A stretch of 64,000 nt of DNA from the NCBI GenBank assembly GCA_028751875.1, contig CM054140.1, forward strand, positions 27,943,730 through 28,007,729, written 5' to 3'. The position numbers were made by a program, and so were the translations under genes. The notes beneath the pieces are model-generated. The model searched no databases. It saw nothing but the letters and a program-made list of their open reading frames with translations, and was not told the DNA's origin. This DNA is from Rapana venosa (Eukaryota > Mollusca > Gastropoda > Neogastropoda > Muricidae). Within the stretch, counting starts at the first letter, position 1. Each line of letters starts with the position of its first letter. Shown here piece by piece: positions 20,341 to 33,157 of the stretch.

Positions 20341-22590
20341 ACCTTTACAGGAGTGTGGAAATGGCGAGCGCTCTCAACAGTTTCAGTTTTGTTGGAAAGC
20401 TGATCTCTTTGCTCTTCCAAATCCCTGTCATCCTTGCCATGGCCTAGGTTGCAACAGCCAGTCTAATCTTCACTTCAGCTAAAGAACGACCATCTTTGGT
20501 CAGTGTGGGTCAAGATATTTGGAAAAGTCTGCCTCGTGCAGCTGTGGATCATTCATGACGATGCTAACTGTGGTGTCATCTGTTGCTCTTCTCATGCCCT
20601 GATCTCTGTAGGTACATAAGTGCCAGCTCGTCCTGGTTTGCTTGTGAGTTCTCAGAATACGTTATTACTGCCTCAAAATGATGATTATATGAAGGAGAAA
20701 AACAAATAGTGTCTGTCTCAGTGTAAATGCTAAATTGAAACTCCAGAAAGATGGGGACATATCCTAAGACTGTTGAGCATAGCTTTATTGAAAACAGTAC
20801 ACGATAGTGTTACAGATGAGGACTTTTGATGTTCTCAGAGTGAAGCTTCGACAGATAGCAAGCAATACTGTATTCGTTAGAGCAAGTAAACCAGCAGTAG
20901 TCAGTTATTCTATATAGAAACCGAATTTGTTATTGAAAAGGCACAGTAATCTCAAGATAATAAATAAGTGACAAAGAAAAACATGAACAAACAAAAGGAA
21001 TAGTTATATCAGTCACAAACAACACCAACAAGAAGAGCAGGAGCACCATAACCACCAACAGTCACAATATCAACATCAACAACAACAAAAGTGGGGTTGG
21101 AAAGACCAATATTGGTCAGTCATTTCTTTGCCTGCATAAGCCTACTTGCTCTGTTTTGTTTGTTGTCAACACTGATTGTGTTCAGTTGTTTGCTCTTTTT
21201 CACCCAGTCTTCACGTCATCGTATTGTTATGTACAGTTTCAATCTTGTGATACTTCAAAACCAGTAGTGCAGTGTGTCCTGTCAAACCTGCACCTAGTCA
21301 CTGCAGTGTTGGACCTACCTCTCTCTCCCTCTCTCTCTCTCTCTCTCCTCCTCCCTCTCTCTCTCTCTCTCTCTCTCTGTATTTCTATGGGTTCTCAGTT
21401 CGCGGGTTCGAGCTTATTGGTGTTGACACGATATTTGACAAATCACTGAATGAATCAAATTGATTGTGTGTGTGTGTGTGTGTGTGTGTGCGTGCGTGCG
21501 TGCGTGTGTGCGTGCGACCGTGTATTGCATTGTGTGTGTGAATTGAGGGAAGGGGAATGCATTTATGATTGGTATTCAACTTATGATCTGGCCAGTGGTA
21601 TTCTGCCTGTATGTATGTACCTGTATGTGACACTTTCTTTTGGTCCCTTTTTGTTGACAACTTTTCTTTGTACAGCTGTATCCAATGATGCTTTCACTTG
21701 CCTTTGGTTGCTTTTTGACACAACCACATTCCTTGCTTGTGCAGAGTTTGGTTCACAAATACTCAGTGCTGGTTGTATTGTATGCTGTAGAAGCTGAGCT
21801 GGTCTCATTAATTTGTTGGATATGATACTGGCTGGCATCGAAGAAGAATCAAAATAACTGGTTTTGCGTCAGCGCCGTGTAAAGGGAGGCTATTAGTCAA
21901 AGACTGTTTTGTACAGTGATCTGAGCAGATTTGTTTCCCTTCCATGTGCCGACGCATTGTTGCTGAAAAGGGTGTACTGAGACACTGTTCTCTGATTATT
22001 TTCATGTTGTGGGTAATGGATTTCGCAATGACGCTTTCACGTTTGTTTATTTTGTTGTTTGTTTATTTAATGGTAGCTATTTAATTTCTGTTTTCTTAAA
22101 GGTTACTGTTGCTAAGTTACTGACAGATTGTTAAATGGTTATTGCATTCTGGGGGGGGGGGGGGGGGGGGGAGAGGGTGCACAGAGAAGGGTTTGGGAAA
22201 TTTTTAACCTGAGCAGGCGCACGCGCTATCCATAAAGTCATAAGCGTAATCTATTTTGATATATAACTAAACAACAGTGATGCGGCTTCGCATCTAACTT
22301 TGCATCAAAAAATGTTTAAAGTCTTAGGCCTTTTTGTTATTAATGAAATTGAGTTGAATGCGTCGTTCACTATTTGACTGTATTTGGGATAACGAACAGA
22401 CGACGGAGTGAATGGCCATTCCAAAATGTACTGCGAAGAGAGGGAAGTGGAGGGGTGTCCACAGAGGGTGTCGCTCACAAGTCATGTAAATAAACAAAAT
22501 AACAAATACTGACCAGGACATCAATCTCCTTGGCTTGAGCTGAAAGGAACATGGCTGATAGCTGACCATCCATAAGGTGATTTAGCTGGT
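20341..22590. other. No recognised gene; CT/GT arrays and poly-G
   Basis: CT at 21320-21378, GT/GC at 21465-21515, and a 21-bp poly-G at 22151-22171. Remaining sequence is AT-rich without family signature. Confidence 0.45.
22151..22171. repeat. Poly-G tract (21)
   Basis: One of the longest G homopolymers in the window, preceded by GCATTCT. Confidence 0.95.
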
Positions 22591-22599
22591 GATTTGGAT

Positions 22600-22900
22600 G
22601 AAGTAAAAGGTAAAGGTAAACATGATCCAATAACCTATAAGGTCGTAGGGGAGCGAGGCATCTGAGACATCAACTTCTCTAGGGGCCAGTATATTGAGGG
22701 CGGCGCCCATCTCCTCTCCCTCGCTGCTTTACCTTCCCTGACCCTAAAGAGGGCAGGTACCCATTTACAGCTGGGTGAACTGGGGGATGTACTGAAGTCA
22801 AGGCGAGCAAACGGTCCACTTGGTTAACCACTCTCAATGCTACTTAATATTGGCTGGTGGAAAGTGAGTGCTCTGACCACTGAGCGATCCTGTCCCCACA
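22600..22900 (-). mobile_element. SINE-D (tRNA-like head, minus)
   Basis: On the minus strand GGGGACAGGATCGCTCAGTG followed by GTCAGAGCACTCAC is an A-box-type tRNA-like head. The body includes CCAGTTCACCCAGCTGTAAA and GGGTACCTGCCCTC, and the end has TTTACC units. A B box is not clear. No other copy was seen in the window. Confidence 0.55.
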
Positions 22901-23397
22901 TGGAGGAGGTAGAACCCAGCAAATGTACACAACTGACACCAGCCCTGTTCAGATCAGAGAGAGGCACTAAGAATGGGTGTCCTGCCTGCCCACAGGCCTG
23001 TCTTGGAGTCTTGGTGTTGGGCCTCCCCCCACAATAGTTTTGTTTAGTGTATTGGCCATTAGAGCGAACACCCTGCATCGCCTAGAAGTCCATTTTATAG
23101 ACATGGTAGTTTTTACATAGCAAGTTTGTCTGAGTGAGGTATATGGACCATAGATTTAGCAGCTTCAATTGTTCCAAGACTTCTGTCGACCTTTCCGGGT
23201 GCAGAATATGTATTTGGTTGATGGGCTTTTTACCTTTTCTATATTTAGTGTAGAAATAACCGAATAGTCGTGCTACAAAATGTCCATTCTGAATTCATTT
23301 ACAGTACTTTCCAGAAGGAAGATATTGAACTGAAAATGAAGACGTTGCTTTAATTAAGAGAACTCCATATAATCATCTGCCTCACGACAAAAGGGTG

Positions 23398-23467
23398 GAA
23401 GCGCTTCGATTTGTTTGTTTTTTACAAGATTCAGCGCTATATAAATTCCATATATTATTATTATTAT
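23398..23467 (+). mobile_element. LINE 3' tail copy 2
   Basis: GAAGCGCTTCGATTTGTTTG, ACAAGATTCAGCGCTATATA, then (TTA)n. The 5' part of the element is absent. Confidence 0.7.
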
Positions 23468-23998
23468 GAAAATGTGCAGTGAAAACTATTTAATGCGAAC
23501 AAGTTAGAAAATTGGATTTTGTAATTCACTGGGAACATTTTACATGCGATCTTTTTTTTCAGTTAAATGATGTTGAAGTATGCCCACAAAATTGTTCCGT
23601 CTTTTTTTCTAAATTGTAACACTTACTACTGCATGACCATTGCGTTTGATGATACGCTTGGCCCTGCGAGTGGTCCTTTGTGTCATTATTGAGAGCGTTG
23701 GCTACAGGCAGTCTTTGGCTTCCAGTGCCTGGAGGCCTGGAGAAAAGGGGCTCTACTGTAGAGGTTAGCTTTCATCGCCCTGTTTTCACAGTCATGGTGT
23801 TATGTCAAGTTGTGCAACGCAATGCAAAATGGCTTCGGAACCTTGTCGATTTGTAATCTAGCCAGGGTGATTTGCCACGGACCGCTTCTTCTTGTTTTCT
23901 TCTCTCTATTTTCTGTTGGAAAAGGAAAGGCAGTTGTTTTTACTCTGGGTATTTTCGCGCATCTGTGCGAACGTGTGCATGTACATTTTCTGTTACCA

Positions 23999-24018
23999 CC
24001 CCCCCCCCCCCCCCCCCC
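23999..24018. repeat. Poly-C tract (about 20)
   Basis: An uninterrupted C run after TTACCA. Confidence 0.95.
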
Positions 24019-24308
24019 TGTCCTCTAGACTGAATGTGTGAACTATTTATGAAGAAAAAGAAGACTGGCTGATCATATTATAGCAGGCTGCTATTGACCT
24101 GCTTGTTCATATTGTAAAAAAAACAACAACATATTTTCACGTGTGTACAGTTTTGCACGGCTCTTTCACTTGGTGGACAAATTGTAACCGTTTTTCTCCC
24201 TTCCATTTTGACCCCCCAAAAAATGACACTACTGTCCTTGCTCCTCTTGTTCCCATGTTTTCCGTTTGTCTCTGCACTACCCACGGTAGGGACATAGGTC
24301 ATCCTGTG

Positions 24309-24345
<37 letters not shown>

Positions 24346-26158
24346 AGACTCTGGTGTAAATAGCAACACACTACACACATTGTTTCTGAAGCCAGTAGAA
24401 GACAGGTCATGCAAGGGAATTAACCAGACTGTGATGAGTACAACTTCCGGCGTTATGGAGGTTGCAGTGATGTCATGAGTGCTGTGTGGCTTCCCTGTTG
24501 ACTGGCTGTTCGAATCTTACCAGTGCCCTGTTGTCATGGTGTGGATGGGTAGAGAAACATGGTAATGTCAAAATATCAATTTTGGTCTAGATATCTGCCA
24601 TGTTGATATCAGTCATGTTAGACTGTTAGTGTCCATTTTGTTTCCTATAGTGACACGACCCTCGTCCAGAAAATACGTCATGGCGCACTATGTTTGGTGG
24701 AGATAGTGATTCAGTCTTTTTAATGCGATATCAGTACTGCTTTACATTTGCCAGAGTTTCACTAGAGCCTTTTCAATGATGTGCTTCTAACATGTAAGCG
24801 CTAGACATGTTGCTGTTTCCAGCATTGGTCATAAATGGTGCTGCTTGCCTAATGTGCTTATCTGCTGCAGTTTGCTGTGAAAGTTGTCCAGATGCACTAG
24901 CAGCAACATCAATACAATAATGTAGCTTTGAGTCAAGCTGGGGATAGACTTGCATAGAGTCCTTAGCCATCCCAACATCGTCACTTACAATTCTAGCATT
25001 GCTTATGAGTGATTTTCAACTTTATGGCTCGAGAAAAAAATCAAAAGTGAGCACTATAATTAAGATCATAATTATTGTCACGTCATAATTGTCCATTTTG
25101 TGATGAAAGTTGACTTTTTATTTGAAAAGAAGAAACAGTTTACGTAGACCTTGAATACTGATGCTGGTGTTAAGTTGGGATGAAAGCATTGTTTGCTGAT
25201 GTTGGTACGGGGAAGTCAAGCAGGGTGTGTGCTGTGGTAGTATTCTCTTCCATCATAACAATACTCCCATTTGCCATGCATTCCTGACCATGTGATGTGA
25301 TATGAACCAGTATTTCACTGACACACCAAGCTGTGTACCAAATATGACTGTTCTTTACACAGTTTGTATATGATCTGTTTGTGTATCGGGCTGTGTGTCT
25401 GTCTGTCTCCAAAGTAAGAAACCCAGACTGTGGACTGATTATATCTATTCTGACTTATCAAAGATCGGCATATCAGTCAGCCAGTCTGAAAATGTGTACA
25501 CTGAACTTGCTGCATACGACTCCATCATTCTTGTTCATGCTTGTTGAGAAGACGTATCGAGGAGCATAAGCCACCTTGCACTCACTATTGACGGGTTGGC
25601 TTCATTAAGAAACAGGACAGGTCAAGAAAAAGAACGCTCCCTGTCATCTCAAGATACCGGGTATACTTGCTGTCCCCACGTTCCGAAATTTCTCAGTATT
25701 GTGTTAGGAGTTTCCTTTTATTCTGCCTTTTTTCCTGCCTCTTTTTGTCATCTGTTTAATGATCTCATTTCTGCCATGTTTTTACGATTGTTATCATTCG
25801 TTTTCTTAAAGATGTTTAACCTTTATTTTTACTAATTCTGAAACGGGACAATTTACACTACCGTATATCGTTTGTGTCCATGAAATTAAAGTAGCCTGTA
25901 AGCAGTTTCTGGTTCTGTTCAGGCTGTCACAGACATTTTTAGTCATGCAGTGACAAGTATGGCGAGGACAAGTCTATGGCAAATGCATGATTATTCTGGA
26001 TTGAGCTGCAGTGTTGGTGGCCAGTTTTCCATTTCACTGCGTTGTCAGTCAGAGTAGCTGACATAAAATTGGTTATTTGTTCACGTTGTTGAAACAGTTG
26101 TCCCTGATAAAACTGGAAAGCAGCGATCTTGTGTTTCACTGGCTTATTATGTTTAATT

Positions 26159-26262
26159 CAACGTAGACTGGCCTTAAGTATATGAAATTACGTTCAAGGC
26201 AACGTGGCCTGGCCTTAAGTACATAAAATTCAGTTTAAGTCAGCGTGGACTGATCTGAAATA
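26159..26262 (+). repeat. 41-bp tandem repeat, about 2.5 copies
   Basis: Units begin CAACGTAGACTGGCCTTAAG at 26159, with further starts at 26200 and 26241. This gives an exact 41-bp period with several substitutions. Confidence 0.75.
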
Positions 26263-27573
26263 TAATAATAAACTCAACTTGCACAGAAGAAACATCCTGC
26301 TAATCTGAAACACTGAAACGATAACAGAAAGACAGGTGTTGCATCATGGCAGCATAAAGTTCAGGAAGAAATCTGCTAACCTAAAGAACAGAAGAACACG
26401 CAGAACCAATCACCCCACCCCACCCTATACTCAAAACACGCTGGTTCCAACACCTAGATATTTTTTCAGCGTCAATGTTTCTGACAACAGCATAATGTGT
26501 ACAGTTTTGCTTGAAGGAGAGGTTCTGTGTGACACGTTTCCGTCAGCTTTCTTTCCACATCAAATACCACCCCCCACACCCACACCCAGCCCCCCAATCA
26601 CAGTCATCTTGTCTGCACAGGAGTGTTGGTCTAGTTCTGAGTTGCAGGTCACCCAGTTTTCGATGTGTCGAGTCTTCAGGGAAAGAGGGAGGGACGTTAT
26701 GGCTGTCATGCCATAAAGTAGGGAACTTCGCTGCTGATCTCTTCATTCTCGTCATGCAACCTCATCGATATATTAAAACAAAGTGTCATCGTTCTCATCA
26801 CTGTTCACCCAGATGTGTATTGATCCTGTCACTGACCTTGTTGTTGACGTGATTCACGGTTTATGTTGGTTTTGCACACCACCCTGGCAGTGGTCTTGCC
26901 TTCCTCCCACCTTATTTCTCTGTGTCTTGGATCTCTTAGAGTGGAGCGATGGTTCAGATTCATCCACCATGCTACTTTGTTCGTCTCTCTCTCCGCCTAC
27001 ATTCTATTTTTTGTTGTTGTTTTCTTCTCTTACTTGTCAGCATGCATTCCATGGAGCACTGATTACAGTTTGATGGCGTACATGTCATTATTTCATACCA
27101 GACCTTGTAAAGTGCTTTTTTCCCCAAAAAAAATGTCAACAGGAAAGGTTGATTTTCGAATGAATTTATTTTGATGATTCGGTCATAGACCCATGTCAGT
27201 GTCTTCAGAATTTTTCCACGTAGATTATTCAACCTGTCTTTTTTTTAACTTTGGCTTTGAACAAAAACATTGAAAAATAAAATCACTGAAAAAATTTACT
27301 CATTTTGTATAATTTTTCCTGTAAAACATGAGAAGATGGTCGAGTGTCTCTCAGCTTGATACAGACATCTTCTGTGGAGGGGGAAAAATAAATGCAAAAG
27401 AAAGCCTTCCCAAGGATGTTTTGTTTGCAAGTGACCTTGGCGGGATCAAAAATTGGTGTCCAACCGTAAAATAATACAGTTTAACAGACATTTTCGGCTG
27501 CAATCGTTTTGTATTATTGTCTGTGTATTATTTGCAGAGGTGAATCAACAATGCAATCAGTGCCTCCAGTGAC

Positions 27574-27576
<3 letters not shown>

Positions 27577-27619
<43 letters not shown>

Positions 27620-27635
27620 CTCGCTCTCTCGTCTA

Positions 27636-27685
<50 letters not shown>

Positions 27686-27715
27686 CTCTCTCTCTCTCTC
27701 GCTCTCTGTATGATG
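27577..27715. repeat. (CT)n microsatellite with CG interruptions
   Basis: About 135 bp of CT with occasional CTCG units. Confidence 0.95.
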
Positions 27716-28330
27716 TTTCGTTCTATGAAAGTCATCAACAACTTAAAAACTGATTTATGTTTTGCTTTCTTGGCTTGTAAAGTTCGACTGTGTCATTTTG
27801 TGCATGCACACATTTTGTTTGACTTGCTGTTTCGATTTAGCTATAAGATGGAGGCGAATTATCATCAATACTTATAATTAATGATATATTATTAATATTA
27901 TTATTATTATTGCGCCTTTTTGTTTCCTGGCACCTAAGTCTTTCGGTCACGGTTGTCTATGATCAATAATTATTTGTTATGTCATTACAATAAAAATTAT
28001 GTCTGTCGTGTGTTTCATGATACGGTTTGATCAGTCTGTGGAATATCTTTTCATGCTATGCAATTCTTCTCTTTCCGCATTCTGCGAAACATGTAACGGT
28101 CACTTTCAGGTTTGAATTCTTTCTTTTCTTTCTTCCTTCCTTCCTTCCTTCCTTGTTCTTCTTTGTCATCTGTGTTGTTATCTCAGTCATTATTCGTTAT
28201 GCAGGCCTGTAGATGAGATGAGTTTGGTTCTTGTTATGTTTCGTTGTGTTCTGTTCCCTCTTTGATTCTTTTAGAGACCAGGTTGTGTTTGCTTTCTATT
28301 TCAACAATAAAGGAATTCAACCTTTGAGTA
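27716..28330. other. No recognised gene
   Basis: AT-rich sequence with a short (TTCC)n run near 28134-28153. No coding signature. Confidence 0.45.
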
Positions 28331-28339
28331 AAAAAAATG

Positions 28340-28453
28340 TGTGTTTGTACGTGTGTGTTTGTGCGTATGTTTGTCACTGTGTGTGTGTGTGTGTGTGTGT
28401 GTGTTTTGTGTGTGTTTACTTATGGTGTGTGTGTCTGTGTGTGTGTGTTTGTC

Positions 28454-28484
<31 letters not shown>

Positions 28485-28731
28485 ATACGTATGGTGTGTG
28501 TGTGTGTCTGTGTGTGTGTGTTGTTGTTGTTGTACTTGTTGCCTCGATTTTAAGTCTGTTCACTCAAAGTGCTAGCCTAAGAAGCGTGCGTGCATACGTG
28601 CGTGTGTGTGTGTGTGTGTGTGTGCGTGCGTGCGTGCGTGTGTGAGCGTTGTGTGGTTTGTGCGTCGATGTTTGAACCCTGTTCCCACGCTGGGAAATCA
28701 ACCAGAAAATGGCGTTCTCGACACAGTCTAC

Positions 28732-28774
<43 letters not shown>

Positions 28775-28800
28775 GCACACACACACACGCACGCACGCAC
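28340..28800. repeat. GT, GC/GT and CA/GC compound microsatellites
   Basis: GT-rich arrays at 28340-28525, GT/GCGT at 28590-28645 and CA followed by (GC)n and CA/CGCA at 28733-28800. Confidence 0.92.
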
Positions 28801-28838
28801 GTCTTCTTTACGGTGTGCAGTTTACAATGGTTCGTCAT

Positions 28839-29052
28839 TCCTTCGGATGAGACTATAAACCGAGGCCCCGTGTGCGAACGCATGCAGAACACCTTGCGCA
28901 CACGTTAAATCCTGTTCCGCTTTTCGAAAGAGTAGGCCATTGTGTGCCGGTGGGAACAGATGACAAAATTTACAAAACCGCATACACACGGGGACTGGAT
29001 ATTTTAAAAAAAGCACATGAGTGCTTATGCCATTATCCTCGATATAAAAAAA
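28839..29052 (+). mobile_element. SINE-A copy 5 (core, body, tail)
   Basis: Begins in the core (CCTTCGGATGAGACTATAAA, CCGAGGCCCCGTGTGCGAAC), continues through CTTGCGCACACGTTAAATCC and TGTGCCGGTGGGAACAGATG, and ends with CATTATCCTCGATATAAAAA. The tRNA-like head is missing. Confidence 0.82.
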
Positions 29053-29054
29053 GT

Positions 29055-29127
29055 CATCTGAGCGCTTTGATTTGTTGCTTTATACAAGATTCAGTGCTAT
29101 ATAAATTCCATACATTATTATTATTCC
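29055..29127 (+). mobile_element. LINE 3' tail copy 3, abutting SINE-A
   Basis: GAGCGCTTTGATTTGTTGCT, ATTCAGTGCTATATAAATTC and (ATT)n, starting within a few bases of the SINE-A tail. Both are in + orientation. Confidence 0.7.
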
Positions 29128-29509
29128 CATCAACTCTTTTGAGCTGTAGAGAGACAACAAGTATACACATCAGTAAATGAATGACGGGTGTCAAGAGGAA
29201 GAGCAAAGCACGCAAGTACACAAAGGACAATGGTGATGATAATGAAGTAGACTTGGTTATAGCCTGCACTGTTAGGGTTGATACACCCTGGGTGGGTGGT
29301 GAATTACTCGTGTACTTTCAGGAATATACAGGTATCTGAAGTGATGAGAAAGACAGAGAACAGCAACAGAAGTTACACATGATGGGAGAAATTGAGCCAG
29401 TAACTGAATAAGACATCAACATCATGGATCAGGCTAAACGGGAAAAATAACCCAAAAAACATTAAGAATGATATAGTCATTCAAGAATATAAAAGCAGAA
29501 GAACAATAG

Positions 29510-29511
<2 letters not shown>

Positions 29512-29551
<40 letters not shown>
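29512..29551. repeat. (CT)n microsatellite
   Basis: A pure CT run of about 40 bp. Confidence 0.95.
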
Positions 29552-29555
<4 letters not shown>

Positions 29556-29711
29556 CCTACTACCCGCGCCTGGAGATGTCTCAAGGGAGAGAACTAAACA
29601 GCCCCAGGACTTGAGCACATGAAGCATCATGCCCCCTACAAAGAGCAACTCTTCCCTATGCCTTTCAATCTTCCTCGTGCTGTAAAGATTGGAAGTTCGA
29701 ATCCCAGTCGT

Positions 29712-29729
29712 CCCCCCCCCCCCCCCCCC
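29712..29729. repeat. Poly-C tract (18)
   Basis: Follows a B-box-like GGAAGTTCGAATCCCAGTCG, which may be a SINE relic. Confidence 0.9.
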
Positions 29730-29844
29730 ACACCACACACACACACACCTATTTTTCACAGTTTAGCTCACCCCACCCCACCCCTTACACCTCTACCCTC
29801 TTTTACAGAATACATCAGACACACTTTAGCACCGAAATCATGTA

Positions 29845-30040
29845 TGTCCTTTGGATGAGACTATAAACGAGGCCCCGTGTGCGAACGCACGCAGAACATC
29901 TTGCGCACACGTTAAAACCCGTTCTGCTTTTCGGAAGAGTAGGCCATTGTGTGCCGGTGGGAACAGATAACTAAATTTACAAAACTGCATACACACAGGG
30001 ACTGGTTGAAAAAAAAGCACATGAAATAAATAAATAAATG
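29845..30040 (+). mobile_element. SINE-A copy 6 (core, body, short tail)
   Basis: Starts TCCTTTGGATGAGACTATAA in the core and runs through GCAGAACATCTTGCGCACAC and GTGCCGGTGGGAACAGATAA to GGGACTGGTTG. It ends with (AAAT)n in place of the TATCCTCGATATAAAAG end. Confidence 0.8.
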
Positions 30041-30529
30041 AACAATACTGTAGAGAGTTAATGACAAATACACTTGTTCCCCCTTTCCCCCACCAAAAAA
30101 AAAAAAAATCACATTACTCCTACAAGAAAATAAATTTTACGCGGCCACTCGAAAAGAAGAGAGAGGGAGAGTACCGTTTTCTGCTCTAGGCTAGTATCTA
30201 TTCCATGCTGTTACACACCCAGCCCTGTAGGCCCAGACAGACAGACAGAGACAGACAGACACACATCAGAGTTCAACTTTTTGTTGTTGTTGGGTGTTGT
30301 TTCTCGGAGGGAATACTGCGTCAGGCTAACCCATTGCCCCATCCTCACCCCGCCAACAACCGGTGTCACTTGTCACCTCTCGGCTGCCCTGGTGTCCTTG
30401 TCTGAAGGCCAATTCTCCAAGGTAGTGTGGTAAATTGCCGTCTACCTTGATGAAGGGAAGCCAGGGCACAGGCGCTTGACATGGGAAAGTTTTGTGCGTG
30501 TCGTACTTTCAATGTGTGCTCGTAGTGAT

Positions 30530-30598
30530 GCGCACGCTCACACACGCACGGACGCACACATATACAAACACGCGCACGCATGCTTGCGCACGTACGCA

Positions 30599-30641
<43 letters not shown>

Positions 30642-30650
30642 ACACACCTG
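30530..30650. repeat. CA/CGCA microsatellite
   Basis: Alternating CA and CGCA followed by (CA)n with CATACA interruptions. The next 70 bp (AATAAAGATCATTTTGACTT, near 30697) resemble a LINE 3' end. Confidence 0.9.
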
Positions 30651-31059
30651 AGGGCAGGATTTAAAAAATGTTGTATAAACTTCATCTTTTACCCTCAATA
30701 AAGATCATTTTGACTTGACTTTACTTTCCCACCTTTCCTCCTTTTGGGAGATCAGGGCTTCGTGCCGGTAGGAACGGGTGGGCAACATGCACACCCACGG
30801 CTGTTAAAATTCTCGTTGTTACTCTCCAAATGCCAGTCACTGGTCTTGCAGCAACTGTGGAGGACACCCCGACTGTCCCGCGGACTGACAACACGGTCTG
30901 TAGCTAGAAAAGAACAGGCGAGGAAGTTCGAACTGTTTTCAGTCTTTGACCAAGACCGGACAAAGATGGGACAACACAAGTATGGCGGATCCTGTTTTGA
31001 ACCAACCCAAACAGGTTAAATACCAAAACAAACAAAAAACTCAAATCCCCAGGGAGGAG

Positions 31060-31385
31060 GGGGGAATTAGGGAGGCCTTGTGGTTAAGGAGATGATCTGA
31101 TCGCTTGGGATTGAGCCACCGTTGAACCACCCGTTTTAGGGGGCTTTACCCCTGGAGGTAACATCAGTACTGATTCCACTCCCCCAAAAGTCCTTTGGAT
31201 TGAGACTATAAACCGAGGCCCGTGTGCAAACACACGCAGAACATCTTAGGCACACAAGAAAACCCCGTTTCACCTGTCAGAAGAGCAGGCCTTTTTTGTG
31301 CCAGTAGGAACAGAGGACAAATTTGCACACAGGTGTCGCGTTTAGACACCATCCCCGAAGTCGGAATGCGACTACCGTCAACAAA
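31060..31385 (+). mobile_element. SINE-A copy 7, full-length, joined to module C
   Basis: A tRNA-like head (GGAGGCCTTGTGGTTAAGGA, an A-box-like segment) is followed by GATTCCACTCCCCCAAAAGT and the core (TTGAGACTATAAACCGAGGC). The body (AGAACATCTTAGGCACACAA, GTGCCAGTAGGAACAGAGGA) then joins module C in reverse orientation (GTGTCGCGTTTAGACACCAT, CCCCGAAGTCGGAATGCGAC). The 60.6-kb and 63.9-kb composites share this junction. The head is degenerate and the B box unclear. Confidence 0.7.
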
Positions 31386-31790
31386 TGTTCTCCACTCCTG
31401 TCTGTCCTGGGCCAGCTTCTGAATGGTTCCCCAGGTATGTTGGAAGGTCTTCAACTCTGTTTCGACAGTCCGACGCCAAGTGTCTTGGGTCGTCCTTGTT
31501 TGCGTTTTCCCTCTGGTGTCCAGTGGAGGGCTGTTCGGGCGATGTTTCCCTGTTCCCGACGGCAGATATGCCCTATCCATCCCCATCGCCTATGCATGAT
31601 GATGTTGTCCATGCTTTCTTGGTAGCAAGGGGCAAAAAGTTCTTGGTTGGAGATGGTCTCAGGCCAGAAAATGCGCAAGATTCTTCTGAGATTCTTCGTG
31701 TGGAATGTGGATAGTTTGTCGTAACGGTGGGTAAACTTGTTGCCTGTGCAAAATCTCACCATTGGTGAGCCTCAGAGTTCCAGCCAAGGA
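31380..31790 (-). pseudogene. LINE RT C-terminal remnant (RTE-like, copy 1)
   Basis: The minus strand reads YDKLSTFHTKNLRRILRIFW, then HRRWGWIGHICRREQGNIAR and TALHWTPEGKRKQGRPKT. After a frameshift come DTWRRTVETELKTFQHTWGT and IQKLAQDRQEWRTFV. This is the post-RT C-terminus of a non-LTR retrotransposon; the GKRKxGRPxxTWRR block is typical of RTE-type elements. No RT core is present. The family is the same as the 51.7-kb copy. Module C starts immediately after RQEWRTFV. Confidence 0.75.
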
Positions 31791-32762
31791 CTGAATAAAT
31801 GAAGGAAAAAACACCAATCCAGGTGCATCGGGACCAGAAGAGAGCAACAAAGCAACATCAACAGAACTAAGTGAAAGATGCGATGACCGTCGTAACAAAG
31901 AACTGTTTGTGCCTAGTTCAAACTATCAACAAAGAGGTACAAACTTCACTGCAGAGCACAACACAGCTACACAGGATTCATACAGTAAAGACAACCTGTG
32001 TTAATTAAATGATCAGATCAACCCCAGGCACGATTTGTGTGACTCTGACGGTGCTGTTAGCTAGCTCCTCCAAAGGCGGATTTAGATGTTGACCTTCCTA
32101 TAAATAAATCAGGAGACGGATTCATTGCAGCCACTGTGAAAGATGAGGTAGTCAGGTTGTCTGGTCCATGGCAAACTAGGAGCAGAAACAATGATTTCAG
32201 GAGGTTTCTGCTTCATCAGTCTGGTGATTCTGATCTGCTGCCCTGTGAGTCAACTGGCATTGTGCAGGAGTATCCCCTGTGCACTTGACTACAGACCATG
32301 CCTGTGTTTATTGGCACATTAAACCGGAGGAGAAAAGCGTGCTAGATGAAGAACGTATCAAGCTGGCCATCCTGAAGAAAGGAACACAGATACACAACAG
32401 ACTATAATTATTTGGAGATGCAAGAGGTGGCCTTGCATCGTCTTTACTCCTACACTGTCTTCTTCTGTTCAATTTGAATTTTACTTGTTCTAACCTGAGA
32501 CTGTACACTTGGTGAACGCCTTTCGTTATCTGCTGTCCTGCCAAATTATATTTAAAACAAAATTATACTGATGTGGATTCCGTGTCGAGTTTTGTACATA
32601 ACATGAACTTGATATTAAAAAGTAATAACAACAACAAAAACGAGAAAAAAATGGGTTTTTTTTTAAAATGACTAGCATGCCGGGTTGCAGAATGGCTTGT
32701 ATAGTTTTAACAGCATTAAATTTTGCTTATTGTTCACTGTTAAAATGCAACATTTAATGTTC
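31791..32762. other. No recognised gene
   Basis: Some frames near 31790-32560 resemble decayed mobile-element sequence, but none can be assigned. Confidence 0.4.
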
Positions 32763-32777
32763 TCTCTCTCGCGCGCG

Positions 32778-32830
<53 letters not shown>
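32763..32830. repeat. CT/GC/(CA)n compound microsatellite
   Basis: CTCTCTC, GCGCGC, then about 26 CA units. Confidence 0.93.
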
Positions 32831-32834
<4 letters not shown>

Positions 32835-33126
32835 TTACCAAAATCCAGTGCCTTTGGGGCGGACCCCTAGTCTGCAAAACGGGACATTGTGTGTGTACTA
32901 TGCACATGTTTCCTACCTAACCATAAAGCCCTGTTGTTATAAAGAATGCATGCCCCTTACGTAGCCTCTGGGGTCGATGTGGATTCCACTGTATACTATG
33001 AACGCCTGTCTAGTGTTTTGTGACAGTGGGAGTGCTGCACTGCTGTGGGGAATATAATATTGTTTGTTTTGAGACAACCAGGATGTAAGCAAAGATCAAG
33101 ATCTACGAGTTGACACCCTGAGGTGG

Positions 33127-33157
<31 letters not shown>

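Larger units (their letters stand above)
22901..27570. other. No recognised gene
   Basis: Contains a LINE 3' tail (23398), a poly-C tract (23999), a short CA array (24315-24343) and a 41-bp triplication (26159). Otherwise AT-rich sequence with short frames and no domain signature. Confidence 0.45.
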